64,000 bases of DNA from Acidobacteria bacterium Ga0074141 (GTDB lineage: Bacteria; Acidobacteriota; Blastocatellia; Pyrinomonadales; Pyrinomonadaceae). Under the pieces are notes generated by a model, which saw only the letters and a program-made list of their open reading frames with translations, was not told the DNA's origin and did no database searches. The stretch spans positions 124,001 through 188,000 of the forward strand of contig LNDP01000025.1 in assembly GCA_001464665.1 (NCBI GenBank), given 5' to 3'. The position numbers and the translations under genes are program-made. Every line of letters begins with the position of its first letter. Positions within the stretch are counted from its first letter, which is position 1. Shown here piece by piece: positions 50,966-59,888 of this stretch.

Positions 50966-51385
50966 TTATTCGGGAAACGCCGGACGCTTCTGCAGCAAAA
51001 CAGAGCAGCGGCCGGTAAAGATGTGCTTGCCTTTCTCGTTGGTGATGTCGATCTGCCAGATGCTCATCGTCCGCCCCGGAAAGATCGGCTTCGCCTCGAT
51101 GGTCAACTCGCCCTTGCTTACGGCTCGGAGATGGTTGCCGTTTATCTCAATGCCAACGGGCGTGACTTTCGACAGGTCCGCATTTCCGACAACGCCGATC
51201 GACGCCGCAGTTTCCGCGAGGTAAAGCGAGACGCCGCCGTTCATTATCCCGACGTATTGATGCACTCGCGGCGTGACCTCCATCGTCATTACAACGAGCT
51301 CGGGCTCCGCCGAGACGATCTTGACGCCGAGAAATTGCATCAGCTCATTCTCAGCAGTGCGTTTTATCAGTTCGGCCTTATCCAT
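50966..51385 (-). CDS. PaaI-family hotdog thioesterase
   Basis: A 139-residue acyl-CoA thioesterase of the hotdog fold. VHQYVGIMNGGVSLYLAETAASIG is the PaaI/YbgC signature, with conserved Asn and Gly near the active site. LTIEAKPIFPGRTMSIWQIDITNEKGKHIFTGRCSVLLQKRP completes the fold. The exact acyl-CoA is unknown. It overlaps argH by eight bases and precedes tilS. Confidence 0.86.
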   Translation of the reverse strand: MDKAELIKRTAENELMQFLGVKIVSAEPELVVMTMEVTPRVHQYVGIMNGGVSLYLAETAASIGVVGNADLSKVTPVGIEINGNHLRAVSKGELTIEAKPIFPGRTMSIWQIDITNEKGKHIFTGRCSVLLQKRPAFPE

Positions 51386-52766
51386 TCAAATATTCCCTCG
51401 CCGCCGCCAATGCCTCGGCAACGCGTGCCGGCGACGTGCCGCCCACAGCGGATTTGCTCGCGAGCGTGTTCTCAAGCGTCAGCTTCTCAAAAACGCTTTC
51501 TTCAAGCTGCGGCACGACCGAACGCATTTCATCAAGGCTAAGCTCATTCAATTCGCGCTTCTCTTTCAGCCCGAGCAAAACGAGCCGGCCGACCGCCTCG
51601 TGTGCGGTCCGAAAAGGCATACCGGCCTTGACCAGATGATCGGCAAGCTCGGTTGCATTCAGATATCCGGAGGTTGCAGCCTCACGGCCGCGTTCTTCAT
51701 CAACGACCGTGTTTTCAACGACGATCGCCGCGACGCGGAGCGTTAGCTTTACTGTGTCGACCGTATCAAAGACCGCCTCCTTGTCCTCCTGCATGTCTTT
51801 GTTATAGGCGAGCGGCAGGCCCTTGATCAGCGCAAGCAACGCGGCATGATGGCCAAAGACGCGGGCCGCTTTTCCGCGGATAAGCTCGAGCGAATCCGGG
51901 TTCTTCTTCTGCGGCATCAAGCTCGAGCCCGAAGAGACGTTATCGCCGAGCCGCAGGAAGCCGAACTCGCTCGTGCAGTATATGATCATGTCCTCGGCGA
52001 GCCGCGAGAGATGCGCCATCAGGAGTGCAACGGCCCCGACGAACTCGATGGCAAAATCGCGGTCGGAGACTGCATCAAGGCTATTTGCCGAGACGGAGTC
52101 AAAGCCGAGCTCAGCGGCAACTGCATCGCGATCGATCGGGAATGACGTGCCAGCGAGTGCCGCAGACCCGAGCGGCATTACATTTATCCGTCGGCGGACA
52201 TCGGCGAGCCGTTCGCGGTCGCGGCGGAGCATCTCAAAATACGCCAGGCACCAATGGGCAAAAAGCACCGGCTGCGCCCGCTGAAGATGCGTATAGCCCG
52301 GGATCACGGCCTCATGAAACCCTTCTGCGATATCGACCAAAGCCGCCTGCAGGTCGCGGGCAAGGACGTCGATCTCATCCGTTTCTTCGCGAAGCCAAAG
52401 CCTAAATGCGGTTGCGACCTGGTCATTGCGGCTGCGGCCAGTGTGGAGCTTGCGGCCTGTATCGCCGATGGCTTCGACCAGCTTTGCCTCGATAAAAGAG
52501 TGAACATCTTCAGCGCCCGAGCGCTCAAAATAATCCGCATGGAGCGTCGCATCCGTCGCAAGCTGCGTCAGCCCGCCGACGATCGCATCGGCGTCCTCCC
52601 GCGAGACCACCCCCGCACGCTCAAGCCCGAGAGCATGGGCAATGCTCCCGCGGACATCCGCCGCAAAAAGCCGCCGATCAAAACGAAACGAATCGTTGAA
52701 CTCGGTAAAGACCTCGTGCGGCTTTTCAGTAAATCGCCCGCCCCAGAGATTTTCAGATTTGCTCAT
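51378..52766 (-). CDS. argH: Argininosuccinate lyase
   Basis: A 462-residue enzyme that cleaves argininosuccinate to arginine and fumarate, the last step of arginine synthesis. GRFTEKPHEVFTEFNDSFRFDRRLF is the family start. KLHTGRSRNDQVATAFRLWLR and PGYTHLQRAQPVLFAHW are conserved, and the fumarase-superfamily signature is SGSSLMPQKKNPD. Its promoter region is shared with argG, which runs in the opposite direction after about 104 bases. Confidence 0.97.
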   Translation of the reverse strand: MSKSENLWGGRFTEKPHEVFTEFNDSFRFDRRLFAADVRGSIAHALGLERAGVVSREDADAIVGGLTQLATDATLHADYFERSGAEDVHSFIEAKLVEAIGDTGRKLHTGRSRNDQVATAFRLWLREETDEIDVLARDLQAALVDIAEGFHEAVIPGYTHLQRAQPVLFAHWCLAYFEMLRRDRERLADVRRRINVMPLGSAALAGTSFPIDRDAVAAELGFDSVSANSLDAVSDRDFAIEFVGAVALLMAHLSRLAEDMIIYCTSEFGFLRLGDNVSSGSSLMPQKKNPDSLELIRGKAARVFGHHAALLALIKGLPLAYNKDMQEDKEAVFDTVDTVKLTLRVAAIVVENTVVDEERGREAATSGYLNATELADHLVKAGMPFRTAHEAVGRLVLLGLKEKRELNELSLDEMRSVVPQLEESVFEKLTLENTLASKSAVGGTSPARVAEALAAAREYLNG

Positions 52767-52819
52767 ATTTCCGTGTGTGCAAAAATGATTGTAGTGCGTT
52801 GATCGTGTTTTGCGGAAAC

Positions 52820-52856
52820 GAGCTTACGGCTGAGAGCTAACAGCTTAAAGCTTTAT
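52820..52856. repeat. GTTAGCT-word repeat between argH and argG
   Basis: GAGCTTACGGCTGAGAGC with TAACAGCTTAAAGCTTTA forms the same word family as at 3817 and 19676. It lies in the intergenic region of the divergent argH/argG pair, just before the argG start. Confidence 0.6.
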
Positions 52857-52870
52857 CCAAAACCATTGTA

Positions 52871-54070
<1,200 letters not shown>

Positions 54071-54075
54071 GGTCA

Positions 54076-54780
54076 ATGTCTCGTTCAGCAGTCATTACAT
54101 ACGATGGGTTACCAATTTCATCAGGTGGTGCTCACACTTTGCGGACGCGTGGGTTTGTAGAAACTGCAAGGTCGCTGAGCGACTTTGTTTCATCAGTAAG
54201 CATTATCTCAACGCCAACCGATCTTACGCTCGAACTGCTGAGCGGCGGAGAAATTAACGAGAAGGAATTTGCTCGCCTGTACGAAGATGCATGTGGTCAG
54301 TATGGGCTGAAGAAATTCACCCGAGGCATGGGTGACTACATTGGTCATCAATGGGCATTAGACGTTAGTACTTTGCACGAAGTAGCCGCCCAACTTGAAA
54401 AGCTTCGGCCTATCTTCCATGCGGGGTATGCGGGATGGCAGGTTGTGCTTCATGCGACTTGGAAACTAGAATTCCGCGAGGAAGATTCTCAGTTGGCTAT
54501 GCTCTATCAAAGTCGCACGGACTATAACGATTTCGAAATAACATGGAAAGTCTTTCTCGGAGAGTCAGGAGTTTATGCTCGAATCTCAGAAAAAAGCACT
54601 GCTGCCCTCTTTCTCTCGCTGCCATTTGAGGAGGTTTCGGAGGATTGTCATCAGTTAGCCGTGCGTATTCAAAAGGCCTTCCCCGTGCGCCTGTCGGCAA
54701 AGCACTGGAAGCGGTGGTCTTTAACAAAAGCCGGTAAAAATTATGTTGGTCGTAAGATCAAATCGCCAATTCTCGACTGA
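54076..54780 (+). CDS. Hypothetical protein, 234 aa
   Basis: A soluble 234-residue protein with no recognised family. It starts SRSAVITYDGLPISSGGAHTLRTRGF and contains FARLYEDACGQYGLKKFTRGMGDYIGHQWALD. The C terminus KHWKRWSLTKAGKNYVGRKIKSPI is basic. It begins six bases after argG but has markedly lower GC than argG, so it looks like a later arrival at the end of the operon. No signal peptide or membrane helix is seen. It opens the accessory segment up to 57.2 kb. Confidence 0.6.
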   Translation: MSRSAVITYDGLPISSGGAHTLRTRGFVETARSLSDFVSSVSIISTPTDLTLELLSGGEINEKEFARLYEDACGQYGLKKFTRGMGDYIGHQWALDVSTLHEVAAQLEKLRPIFHAGYAGWQVVLHATWKLEFREEDSQLAMLYQSRTDYNDFEITWKVFLGESGVYARISEKSTAALFLSLPFEEVSEDCHQLAVRIQKAFPVRLSAKHWKRWSLTKAGKNYVGRKIKSPILD

Positions 54781-54834
54781 CATTCGATTGGCTAATTGTG
54801 ATGTTCATATTTTAGACTACGAGGATTACCACTA

Positions 54835-55128
54835 ATGGCAATGTACAACCCACCACATCCCGGCGAATTTATCACCGAAGTCTATCTTAAGCCCAACGAT
54901 ATTTCCGGGCGGGAGCTTGCTGTTTCGTTGGGTGTTTCACCCTCGACGCTTAACCGAGTCCTTAACGGTGCGAGCGGGATCAGCCCTGAAATGGCTCTCC
55001 GACTTTCGAAGGTGCTCGGGCGTTCTGCTGAAAGCTGGCTGGTGATGCAGACTAACTATGATCTATGGCAGGCTCGAAAAAAAGTTAGACTCGGAAAGAT
55101 CAAACGGATCGAACTGACCGCGGTTTAG
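54835..55128 (+). CDS. HigA-type antitoxin, without adjacent HigB
   Basis: A 97-residue XRE-type protein starting MYNPPHPGEFITEVYLKPNDIS, the HigA signature. The HTH is ISGRELAVSLGVSPSTLNRVLNGASGISPEMALRLSKVLGRSAESWLVMQ. Antitoxins of this type normally follow a RelE-like HigB toxin, but the gene upstream is an unknown protein and none of the RelE/ParE fold lies immediately before it. It may act on another toxin in the cell or be an orphan. Confidence 0.85.
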   Translation: MAMYNPPHPGEFITEVYLKPNDISGRELAVSLGVSPSTLNRVLNGASGISPEMALRLSKVLGRSAESWLVMQTNYDLWQARKKVRLGKIKRIELTAV

Positions 55129-55240
55129 GGAACACTTTGAGCTTTACCGACGGCCTTTCGCCGAGCTCGAGAAAAACATCGCACGCGAAGCGGTATGGCA
55201 AATATTGACAAAATCTGCCAATTACTATTAGCCTAGACCT

Positions 55241-55492
55241 ATGGCGACAACAACAATGAATATCTCTTTGCCCGATTCAATGCGTGTTTTCGTGGAGGAA
55301 ACGCTTACCGACGATGGATACGGCAGCGCAAGCGAGTATGTCCGCGAGTTGATCAGAGCTGATCAGAAACGACGGAATGAAAAGCGGTTGGAGACACTAC
55401 TTCTTGAAAGGCTCCGATCCGGTGATGATGAATCATTTACGATGGACAATGTTCGAGCCGAGATGCGCAGGCGGATCAAGGCGAAGAAATGA
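55241..55492 (+). CDS. ParD-like antitoxin
   Basis: An 83-residue ribbon-helix-helix protein. MATTTMNISLPDSMRVFVEETLTDDGYGSASEYVRELIRADQ is the ParD family pattern, with the beta strand TMNISLP expected to bind DNA. The C terminus is charged and likely wraps the toxin. The next gene overlaps by four bases (ATGA), the usual coupling of the antitoxin-toxin pair. Confidence 0.85.
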   Translation: MATTTMNISLPDSMRVFVEETLTDDGYGSASEYVRELIRADQKRRNEKRLETLLLERLRSGDDESFTMDNVRAEMRRRIKAKK

Positions 55493-55806
55493 TCAAATAC
55501 GCGGATGGCTTATTCGATGAATTAGCCGACATCGCCTCATATTTCGCACATTATAGCGAAACAACCGCACAACGATTTCTTGATTGCTGCGAAGAGACTT
55601 TCGACCTGCTTGAAAGATTTCCCGATTCAGGAAGCCCACGGAGATTCGAAGATCCTGAATTGGCCTCGATCCGGATGTCGCTCGTTAAAGGGTTCGATGA
55701 ATACCTCATCTTCTACGTTCCGATCGCTGACGGTGTCAGGATCCTGCACGTCATGCACAGCTCGTTGGATTACAACCGAATCGTCGATGCGGACGACCTT
55801 CTATGA
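55489..55806 (+). CDS. ParE/RelE-superfamily toxin candidate
   Basis: A 105-residue small toxin-like protein. LADIASYFAHYSETTAQRFLDCCEETFDLLERFPDSGSPR and SLVKGFDEYLIFYVPIADGVRILHVMHSSLDYNRIV match ParE. ParE proteins poison DNA gyrase, whereas RelE relatives cut mRNA; which applies here is not decided by sequence. Its start overlaps the ParD-like gene. Confidence 0.86.
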   Translation: MIKYADGLFDELADIASYFAHYSETTAQRFLDCCEETFDLLERFPDSGSPRRFEDPELASIRMSLVKGFDEYLIFYVPIADGVRILHVMHSSLDYNRIVDADDLL

Positions 55807-55886
55807 ACGGGCCATAAGAATTTTATATGAAGTGTTGGCATGCTTAACTCAGCGCGGGTCACGAACACTTTGCTTGGAGATAAGGA

Positions 55887-56303
55887 ATGGGAAAATTTAT
55901 TCATGTTAGGTCAAAAAAGTTCGCGATACTTCCCGGTGAAGAAGACGAGATCATAAACGAAGGGATGTATGGAAAGGCCCTTGCCGAGTATCTGCAACGC
56001 GAACTTGCGGAGCGAGGATACAACGTTCCTTTTGTCTGCGCGGAAGATTGGGGTTGGTGGGTTGAGCTTTCGCTTGATCCAATTCGTTCCGGTGTCTTGA
56101 TCTATGCAGTGCCGGAAACAAGCGACTCTATCGAGTACCTCTGTACAGATGGATTCAAAGGCGACAGAAAATGGAGTTGGTCAAAGCTTAAATTCATCGA
56201 TACGCGTCCGCTTGCGGAAACACTGCTCAATGACATGCTATCGATCTTCGAGCGGGATAATGAGGTCGAGATTTTAGGACAATTGGACGAAGTGCCATTT
56301 TAG
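55887..56303 (+). CDS. Hypothetical protein, 138 aa
   Basis: A 138-residue protein. The segment YGKALAEYLQRELAERGYNVPFVCAEDWGWWVELSL and the middle YAVPETSDSIEYLCTDGFKGDRKWSWSKLKFIDTRP resemble a conserved group of uncharacterised proteins that I cannot name. GGAGATAAGGA precedes the ATG as ribosome site. It lies after the ParDE-like pair. Function unknown. Confidence 0.6.
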   Translation: MGKFIHVRSKKFAILPGEEDEIINEGMYGKALAEYLQRELAERGYNVPFVCAEDWGWWVELSLDPIRSGVLIYAVPETSDSIEYLCTDGFKGDRKWSWSKLKFIDTRPLAETLLNDMLSIFERDNEVEILGQLDEVPF

Positions 56304-56382
56304 GATCCGTGAAATAGACTCCGAATCGTGCCACGAATCTGAGAAACTGCGTTCGAACCTTGTGGCCGCGTGAGAAGAGTTG

Positions 56383-56799
56383 ATGTCTTTAATACGCTCA
56401 ACGACGACAATTGAGACGTGGCACCACATTGTGCGCACGCGTGATGCGGGGTTGCTTGATGCGTTGCTCGAGGATGATGTCGTTTTCTATTCGCCGGTGG
56501 TGCATACGCCGCAGGTGGGGAAGGCGGTGACGGCGATGTATCTTACGGCGGCGATGCACGTTTTCGGTAATGAGAGTTTTCGGTACGTGCGTGAGGTCGC
56601 GGGCGAGAGCGATGCCGTGCTCGAGTTTGAGACGGAGATCGACGGCATCACCATCAATGGCGTCGATATGCTCCGCTGGAACGCCGAGGGCCGCATCACC
56701 GAATTCAAAGTAATGGTCCGCCCGCTGAAAGCGATCAACCTCATTCACGAAAAGATGGGCCAATTGTTAGGCGAAGGTAGGAACATCAAGCTGAAATAG
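56383..56799 (+). CDS. SnoaL-like / NTF2-fold protein
   Basis: A 138-residue protein of the NTF2-like alpha+beta barrel. TIETWHHIVRTRDAGLLDALLEDDVVFYSPVVHTPQVGKAVTAMYL is the SnoaL type start, followed by DAVLEFETEIDGITINGVDMLRWNAEGRITEFKVMVRP. Members are small isomerases, hydratases or ligand-binding proteins; the substrate is not known. It is followed by a small membrane protein one base later. Confidence 0.78.
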   Translation: MSLIRSTTTIETWHHIVRTRDAGLLDALLEDDVVFYSPVVHTPQVGKAVTAMYLTAAMHVFGNESFRYVREVAGESDAVLEFETEIDGITINGVDMLRWNAEGRITEFKVMVRPLKAINLIHEKMGQLLGEGRNIKLK

Positions 56800-56800
56800 C

Positions 56801-57160
56801 GTGAAAAAGCTTCGTATCGTAGGCATACTGTTGTCTTTAGCAGCTGTAACGACTTTCCTTTACTTGATCTACAGGGGCGAGGGATTATTCGGACCGGGTG
56901 TGTGGTTGGTGTTGTGGGCACTTTGGACGGCTTCCGCGGTCGTGAGTTCCATACTCGCACTTTCCCTAACCTCTACGCGCCTATCCAAAACTGTCGTTGT
57001 TATAATTGCAACAATAATCTCGATTTCCGCATTCCTTTTCACGAGTCCAATCGGCTTCTTTACCGTATTTTGGATTCCAACACTTCCAATCGTACTGTTA
57101 TTCTCGATCACCACGATAGCATTGTCATTCTGGATAAACGCTGACATAAGGGGTCAATAA
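56801..57160 (+). CDS. Small membrane protein, four helices
   Basis: A 119-residue protein with a GTG start and four hydrophobic helices (IVGILLSLAAVTTFLYLI; VWLVLWALWTASAVVSSILAL; VVVIIATIISISAFLF; LPIVLLFSITTIALSFWI). No conserved motif is recognised. Its stop is directly followed by the methyltransferase start, so the two are probably translated from one message. Confidence 0.55.
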   Translation: MKKLRIVGILLSLAAVTTFLYLIYRGEGLFGPGVWLVLWALWTASAVVSSILALSLTSTRLSKTVVVIIATIISISAFLFTSPIGFFTVFWIPTLPIVLLFSITTIALSFWINADIRGQ

Positions 57161-58705
57161 ATGAATACACAATCTGCATATGACCGGCTGCCTTATCCTA
57201 GCAAGTTTTTCGTCCAGACCTTTCCCGGTAGGCTCGCGACGCAGGCCGTGCTTTTTGGAATGGAGCCCGCTGCCGCGGAGACGAGCACGGTGCTCGAGCT
57301 CGGCTGCGGCAACGGCAGCAACTTGATCGCACAAGCCTACCTAATGCCGAATGCCCGTTTCACCGGCATCGATCTTTCGAAAGTACATATCGACGAAGCA
57401 CAAGCCGCCGCTGCGGAACTTGGGCTTGGCAATGTCGAGTTTCACCAGGCGGATGTGATGGAGATGTCGGCTGAGACCTTCGGCCGGTTCAATTACATCG
57501 TCGCCCACGGACTTTTCTCTTGGGTGCCCGAGGCCGTTAGAACTCGCGTGCTTGAGCTTTTTCGCGAACTGATGAACTCGAACGGCGTCGGCTACATCAG
57601 CTATGGCGCATTTCCCGGCGCACATGAGCGGCAGATCGCGCAGCATGCGATGTTGTACTCAAGCCGCAGCATCGATGAACCGGCCGAAAAGGTCGAGCGG
57701 GCCCTCAGCTTTCTTAAGTTTGCCGCAGAGCAAAGCTCGAGCCGCGGCACCTATGGGCAGATCTTCGTCCGCGAACTTCGCCGCCACGAGACGCGCGATA
57801 TCGCCGACGTATTTCACGACGACCTCGCCGAGCAGAACACGCCCTTTTACTTCCACGAATTTGCTGAACTGCTTGCCGCAAACGGCTTGCAATTTCTCGC
57901 CGAGGCCGAGCTCCACGCGATGGGCACCGCCGACCTGACCCCGGCGGCCCGTGACTTTATTGCCGAGATACAGGACGTCATCGAACGCGAGCAATATCTC
58001 GACATCTTTCGCGGCCGTGCATTCCGCCAGAGCCTTGTCGTTCACGCCGGTGCAGAGATAGACCGCGATATGAAGCCCAATGTGCTAGACCGGCTTCTCG
58101 TCAGCTCGTCGCTTCGCCCGGCAGGTAGATCGCCGGATCTCGCAGGCAATGGCCGCGTAAAGTTTGCCGGGAACAGCGGGCAGCAGATCGAGATCGACAT
58201 GCCGCTTGCCAAGTTCGGCCTCGTACATCTCGGCTCGCTCTGGCCGCGTGCGATCACTTTTACCGAGCTTGTAGCCGAGGCTCGCGAACGCGTCAGCGGC
58301 ATTAGCGACGATGAGGTAGCGAAGCAGGCCGAGGCCTTTCGCGACATGCTTTTCCAGATCGCGACCGCAACCGACCTGGTCGAGCTGCACACGTTTCAAC
58401 CCTCTGCACCAACCGAGCTCTCAGAAAAACCGCGGCTCGCCCGGCTTGCCCGTTGGCAGATGGGCTCGGCCCGCAACGTCATCTCCGGTTTCGGCGTCGA
58501 TATGGAGATCGCTGATCCGGTCTCCCGCCGGCTGCTCGAATTGCTTGATGGCTCGCGGACGCGCTCGGCCGTGCTCGATGAGCTCGGCAAATTCATCCGC
58601 TCCTCGCATGAGATCGAGGGCAAAAAAGAATTGCTCGCGACGCTTCCGGAATGGCTTGACGAAAGCCTCGCGCACCTAGCCCGGCTCGGAATGTTCGAAG
58701 ACTAG
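57161..58705 (+). CDS. SAM methyltransferase with MethyTransf_Reg domain
   Basis: A 514-residue class I methyltransferase. Motif I is VLELGCGNGSNLI (about residues 44-56), and FTGIDLSKVHIDEAQ and FNYIVAHGLFSWV follow as motifs II to IV. The middle and C-terminal parts (FHEFAELLAANGLQFLAEAEL; RLLELLDGSRTRSAVLDELGKFI) match the methyltransferase regulatory domain and an associated winged-helix-like tail. The substrate is unknown. It converges with the next gene, overlapping by four bases. Confidence 0.83.
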   Translation: MNTQSAYDRLPYPSKFFVQTFPGRLATQAVLFGMEPAAAETSTVLELGCGNGSNLIAQAYLMPNARFTGIDLSKVHIDEAQAAAAELGLGNVEFHQADVMEMSAETFGRFNYIVAHGLFSWVPEAVRTRVLELFRELMNSNGVGYISYGAFPGAHERQIAQHAMLYSSRSIDEPAEKVERALSFLKFAAEQSSSRGTYGQIFVRELRRHETRDIADVFHDDLAEQNTPFYFHEFAELLAANGLQFLAEAELHAMGTADLTPAARDFIAEIQDVIEREQYLDIFRGRAFRQSLVVHAGAEIDRDMKPNVLDRLLVSSSLRPAGRSPDLAGNGRVKFAGNSGQQIEIDMPLAKFGLVHLGSLWPRAITFTELVAEARERVSGISDDEVAKQAEAFRDMLFQIATATDLVELHTFQPSAPTELSEKPRLARLARWQMGSARNVISGFGVDMEIADPVSRRLLELLDGSRTRSAVLDELGKFIRSSHEIEGKKELLATLPEWLDESLAHLARLGMFED

Positions 58706-59397
58706 GTTTGCTCGCCGCACTCAAGCACAAGCCTGAACGGGAAGCTTCGCCTGACGCTGCCCATGCCCGCAAGCCCGGCCAATTCCTCCGGCCGAAATCC
58801 TCGCAAAACCGAAAGCGAACCGTCTTCTGTAACCAGCCGCGAGATGCCGAACGCTTTGCAGAAAATTAGGTAAAGCCGATACGCGGCCGGGTGGCGATGC
58901 AGGTCAATGACAAACACGCCTCGCCGGGCGACCCGCCGCATCTCGCCGAGCGCATGCGGTACTTGCTCGTCGGTCAGGTGATGAAAGAATAGAGAGGAAA
59001 TGGCGTAGTCAAATTCACCATCGGCAAAGGGCAATTGAAACGCATCGCCTTGTGTGATCGAGATCTCGGGAAAATCGCTTGTGCCGTTCGCCGAAACGCT
59101 AGCTGAGATCGGATTAAGATCAAGCCCCGCAAGTCGAGCCTTTATGTTTTTTGCTCTCGCAAATTCGGCCGTGTAGCGGAGCAGTTCGCCCGAGCCGCAA
59201 CCGACATCAAGCATGCTGAATTCGCTAAGCTGCCGGCGTTTGATCTCACGAAAGAGCGACCGCCTGAGCGCCCGCCGGTCGCCGAGAAAGCGGTTGATAA
59301 AAGCTATCTCTTTGAGAAAGCGGTCGTACTCAGCCGGCGTGTAGTCGCCGGTGTCGATCCGTTCAAGCTCTTTCGATCGGCGGTTAAGATCTGGCAT
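58702..59397 (-). CDS. Class I SAM-dependent methyltransferase (Methyltransf_11)
   Basis: A 231-residue enzyme. MLDVGCGSGELLRYTAEFA is motif I, and FADGEFDYAISSLFFHHLTDEQVPHALGEMRRVARRGVFVIDLHRH supplies the post-motif region typical of the UbiE/COQ5-type methyltransferases. The N-terminal helical part (YTPAEYDRFLKEIAFINRFLG) resembles methyltransferases found with type III polyketide synthase or flavin reductase genes. No such partner is seen here. Substrate unknown. Confidence 0.84.
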   Translation of the reverse strand: MPDLNRRSKELERIDTGDYTPAEYDRFLKEIAFINRFLGDRRALRRSLFREIKRRQLSEFSMLDVGCGSGELLRYTAEFARAKNIKARLAGLDLNPISASVSANGTSDFPEISITQGDAFQLPFADGEFDYAISSLFFHHLTDEQVPHALGEMRRVARRGVFVIDLHRHPAAYRLYLIFCKAFGISRLVTEDGSLSVLRGFRPEELAGLAGMGSVRRSFPFRLVLECGEQT

Positions 59398-59481
59398 TCA
59401 ATTTGTCCGAGAATTTGTGCTTCGTACGCATCCTATGGTAGTAAAGAGCTCATTCGAACAAAAACAAAGGAGACCGATTAA

Positions 59482-59811
59482 ATGGAAGATCAAGGAAAAA
59501 AGCACTTAGCGCCGTCTGCATCAAAGGTAGGAAAGACCAACGGAGCACCGCTTCCCGCCCCGTTGAAGCACGAATTCGAGGCGTCTTTTGGTTCCGACCT
59601 TTCTCAGGTGCGGGTCCACGAAAGCCACGCCCCGACACACCTCGGAGCGAAAGCTTTTGCTCAAGGCAGCGACATATTTTTTGCACCGGGCGAATACCAA
59701 CCGCATACCGATAGCGGAAAAAAGCTGCTTTCCCATGAACTGACACACGTTATCCAACAGGGCGGCGGTACAAGCCCGGTGGATTCGCCGGGCAACGACC
59801 CCGAACACTAG
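59482..59811 (+). CDS. Stand-alone DUF4157 (eCIS core domain) protein
   Basis: A 109-residue protein that is almost entirely the DUF4157 domain. LKHEFEASFGSDLSQVRVHESHAPTHLGAKAFAQGSDIFFAPGEYQP is the family core and LLSHELTHVIQQ carries an HExxH zinc-protease-like motif (residues 85-89). DUF4157 usually lies at the N terminus of large proteins linked to extracellular contractile injection systems. No signal peptide or long C-terminal region is seen, and no injection-system gene lies in the window. AAAGGAG precedes the ATG. Confidence 0.85.
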   Translation: MEDQGKKHLAPSASKVGKTNGAPLPAPLKHEFEASFGSDLSQVRVHESHAPTHLGAKAFAQGSDIFFAPGEYQPHTDSGKKLLSHELTHVIQQGGGTSPVDSPGNDPEH

Positions 59812-59827
59812 CGGTTACGAGGAAAAA

Positions 59828-59864
59828 AGCAGCCGCCCCTACAATGGAGCGGCTGCTTGTTTTT
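59828..59864. terminator. Intrinsic terminator after DUF4157 gene
   Basis: AGCAGCCGC / GCGGCTGCT with a 12-base loop, followed by TGTTTTT. An A-run precedes it, so it also serves the convergent DUF1501 gene. Confidence 0.9.
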
Positions 59865-59888
59865 GAACGACTCATTTGGCCCGTAGGT

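Noticed and set aside
54835-55806. HigBA operon formed with the ParE-like gene
   Set aside because: The ParE-like toxin is coupled by overlap to its own ParD-like antitoxin, not to HigA.
59482-59811. Complete contractile injection system
   Set aside because: Only the DUF4157 protein is present; no sheath, tube, baseplate or ATPase gene lies in the window.
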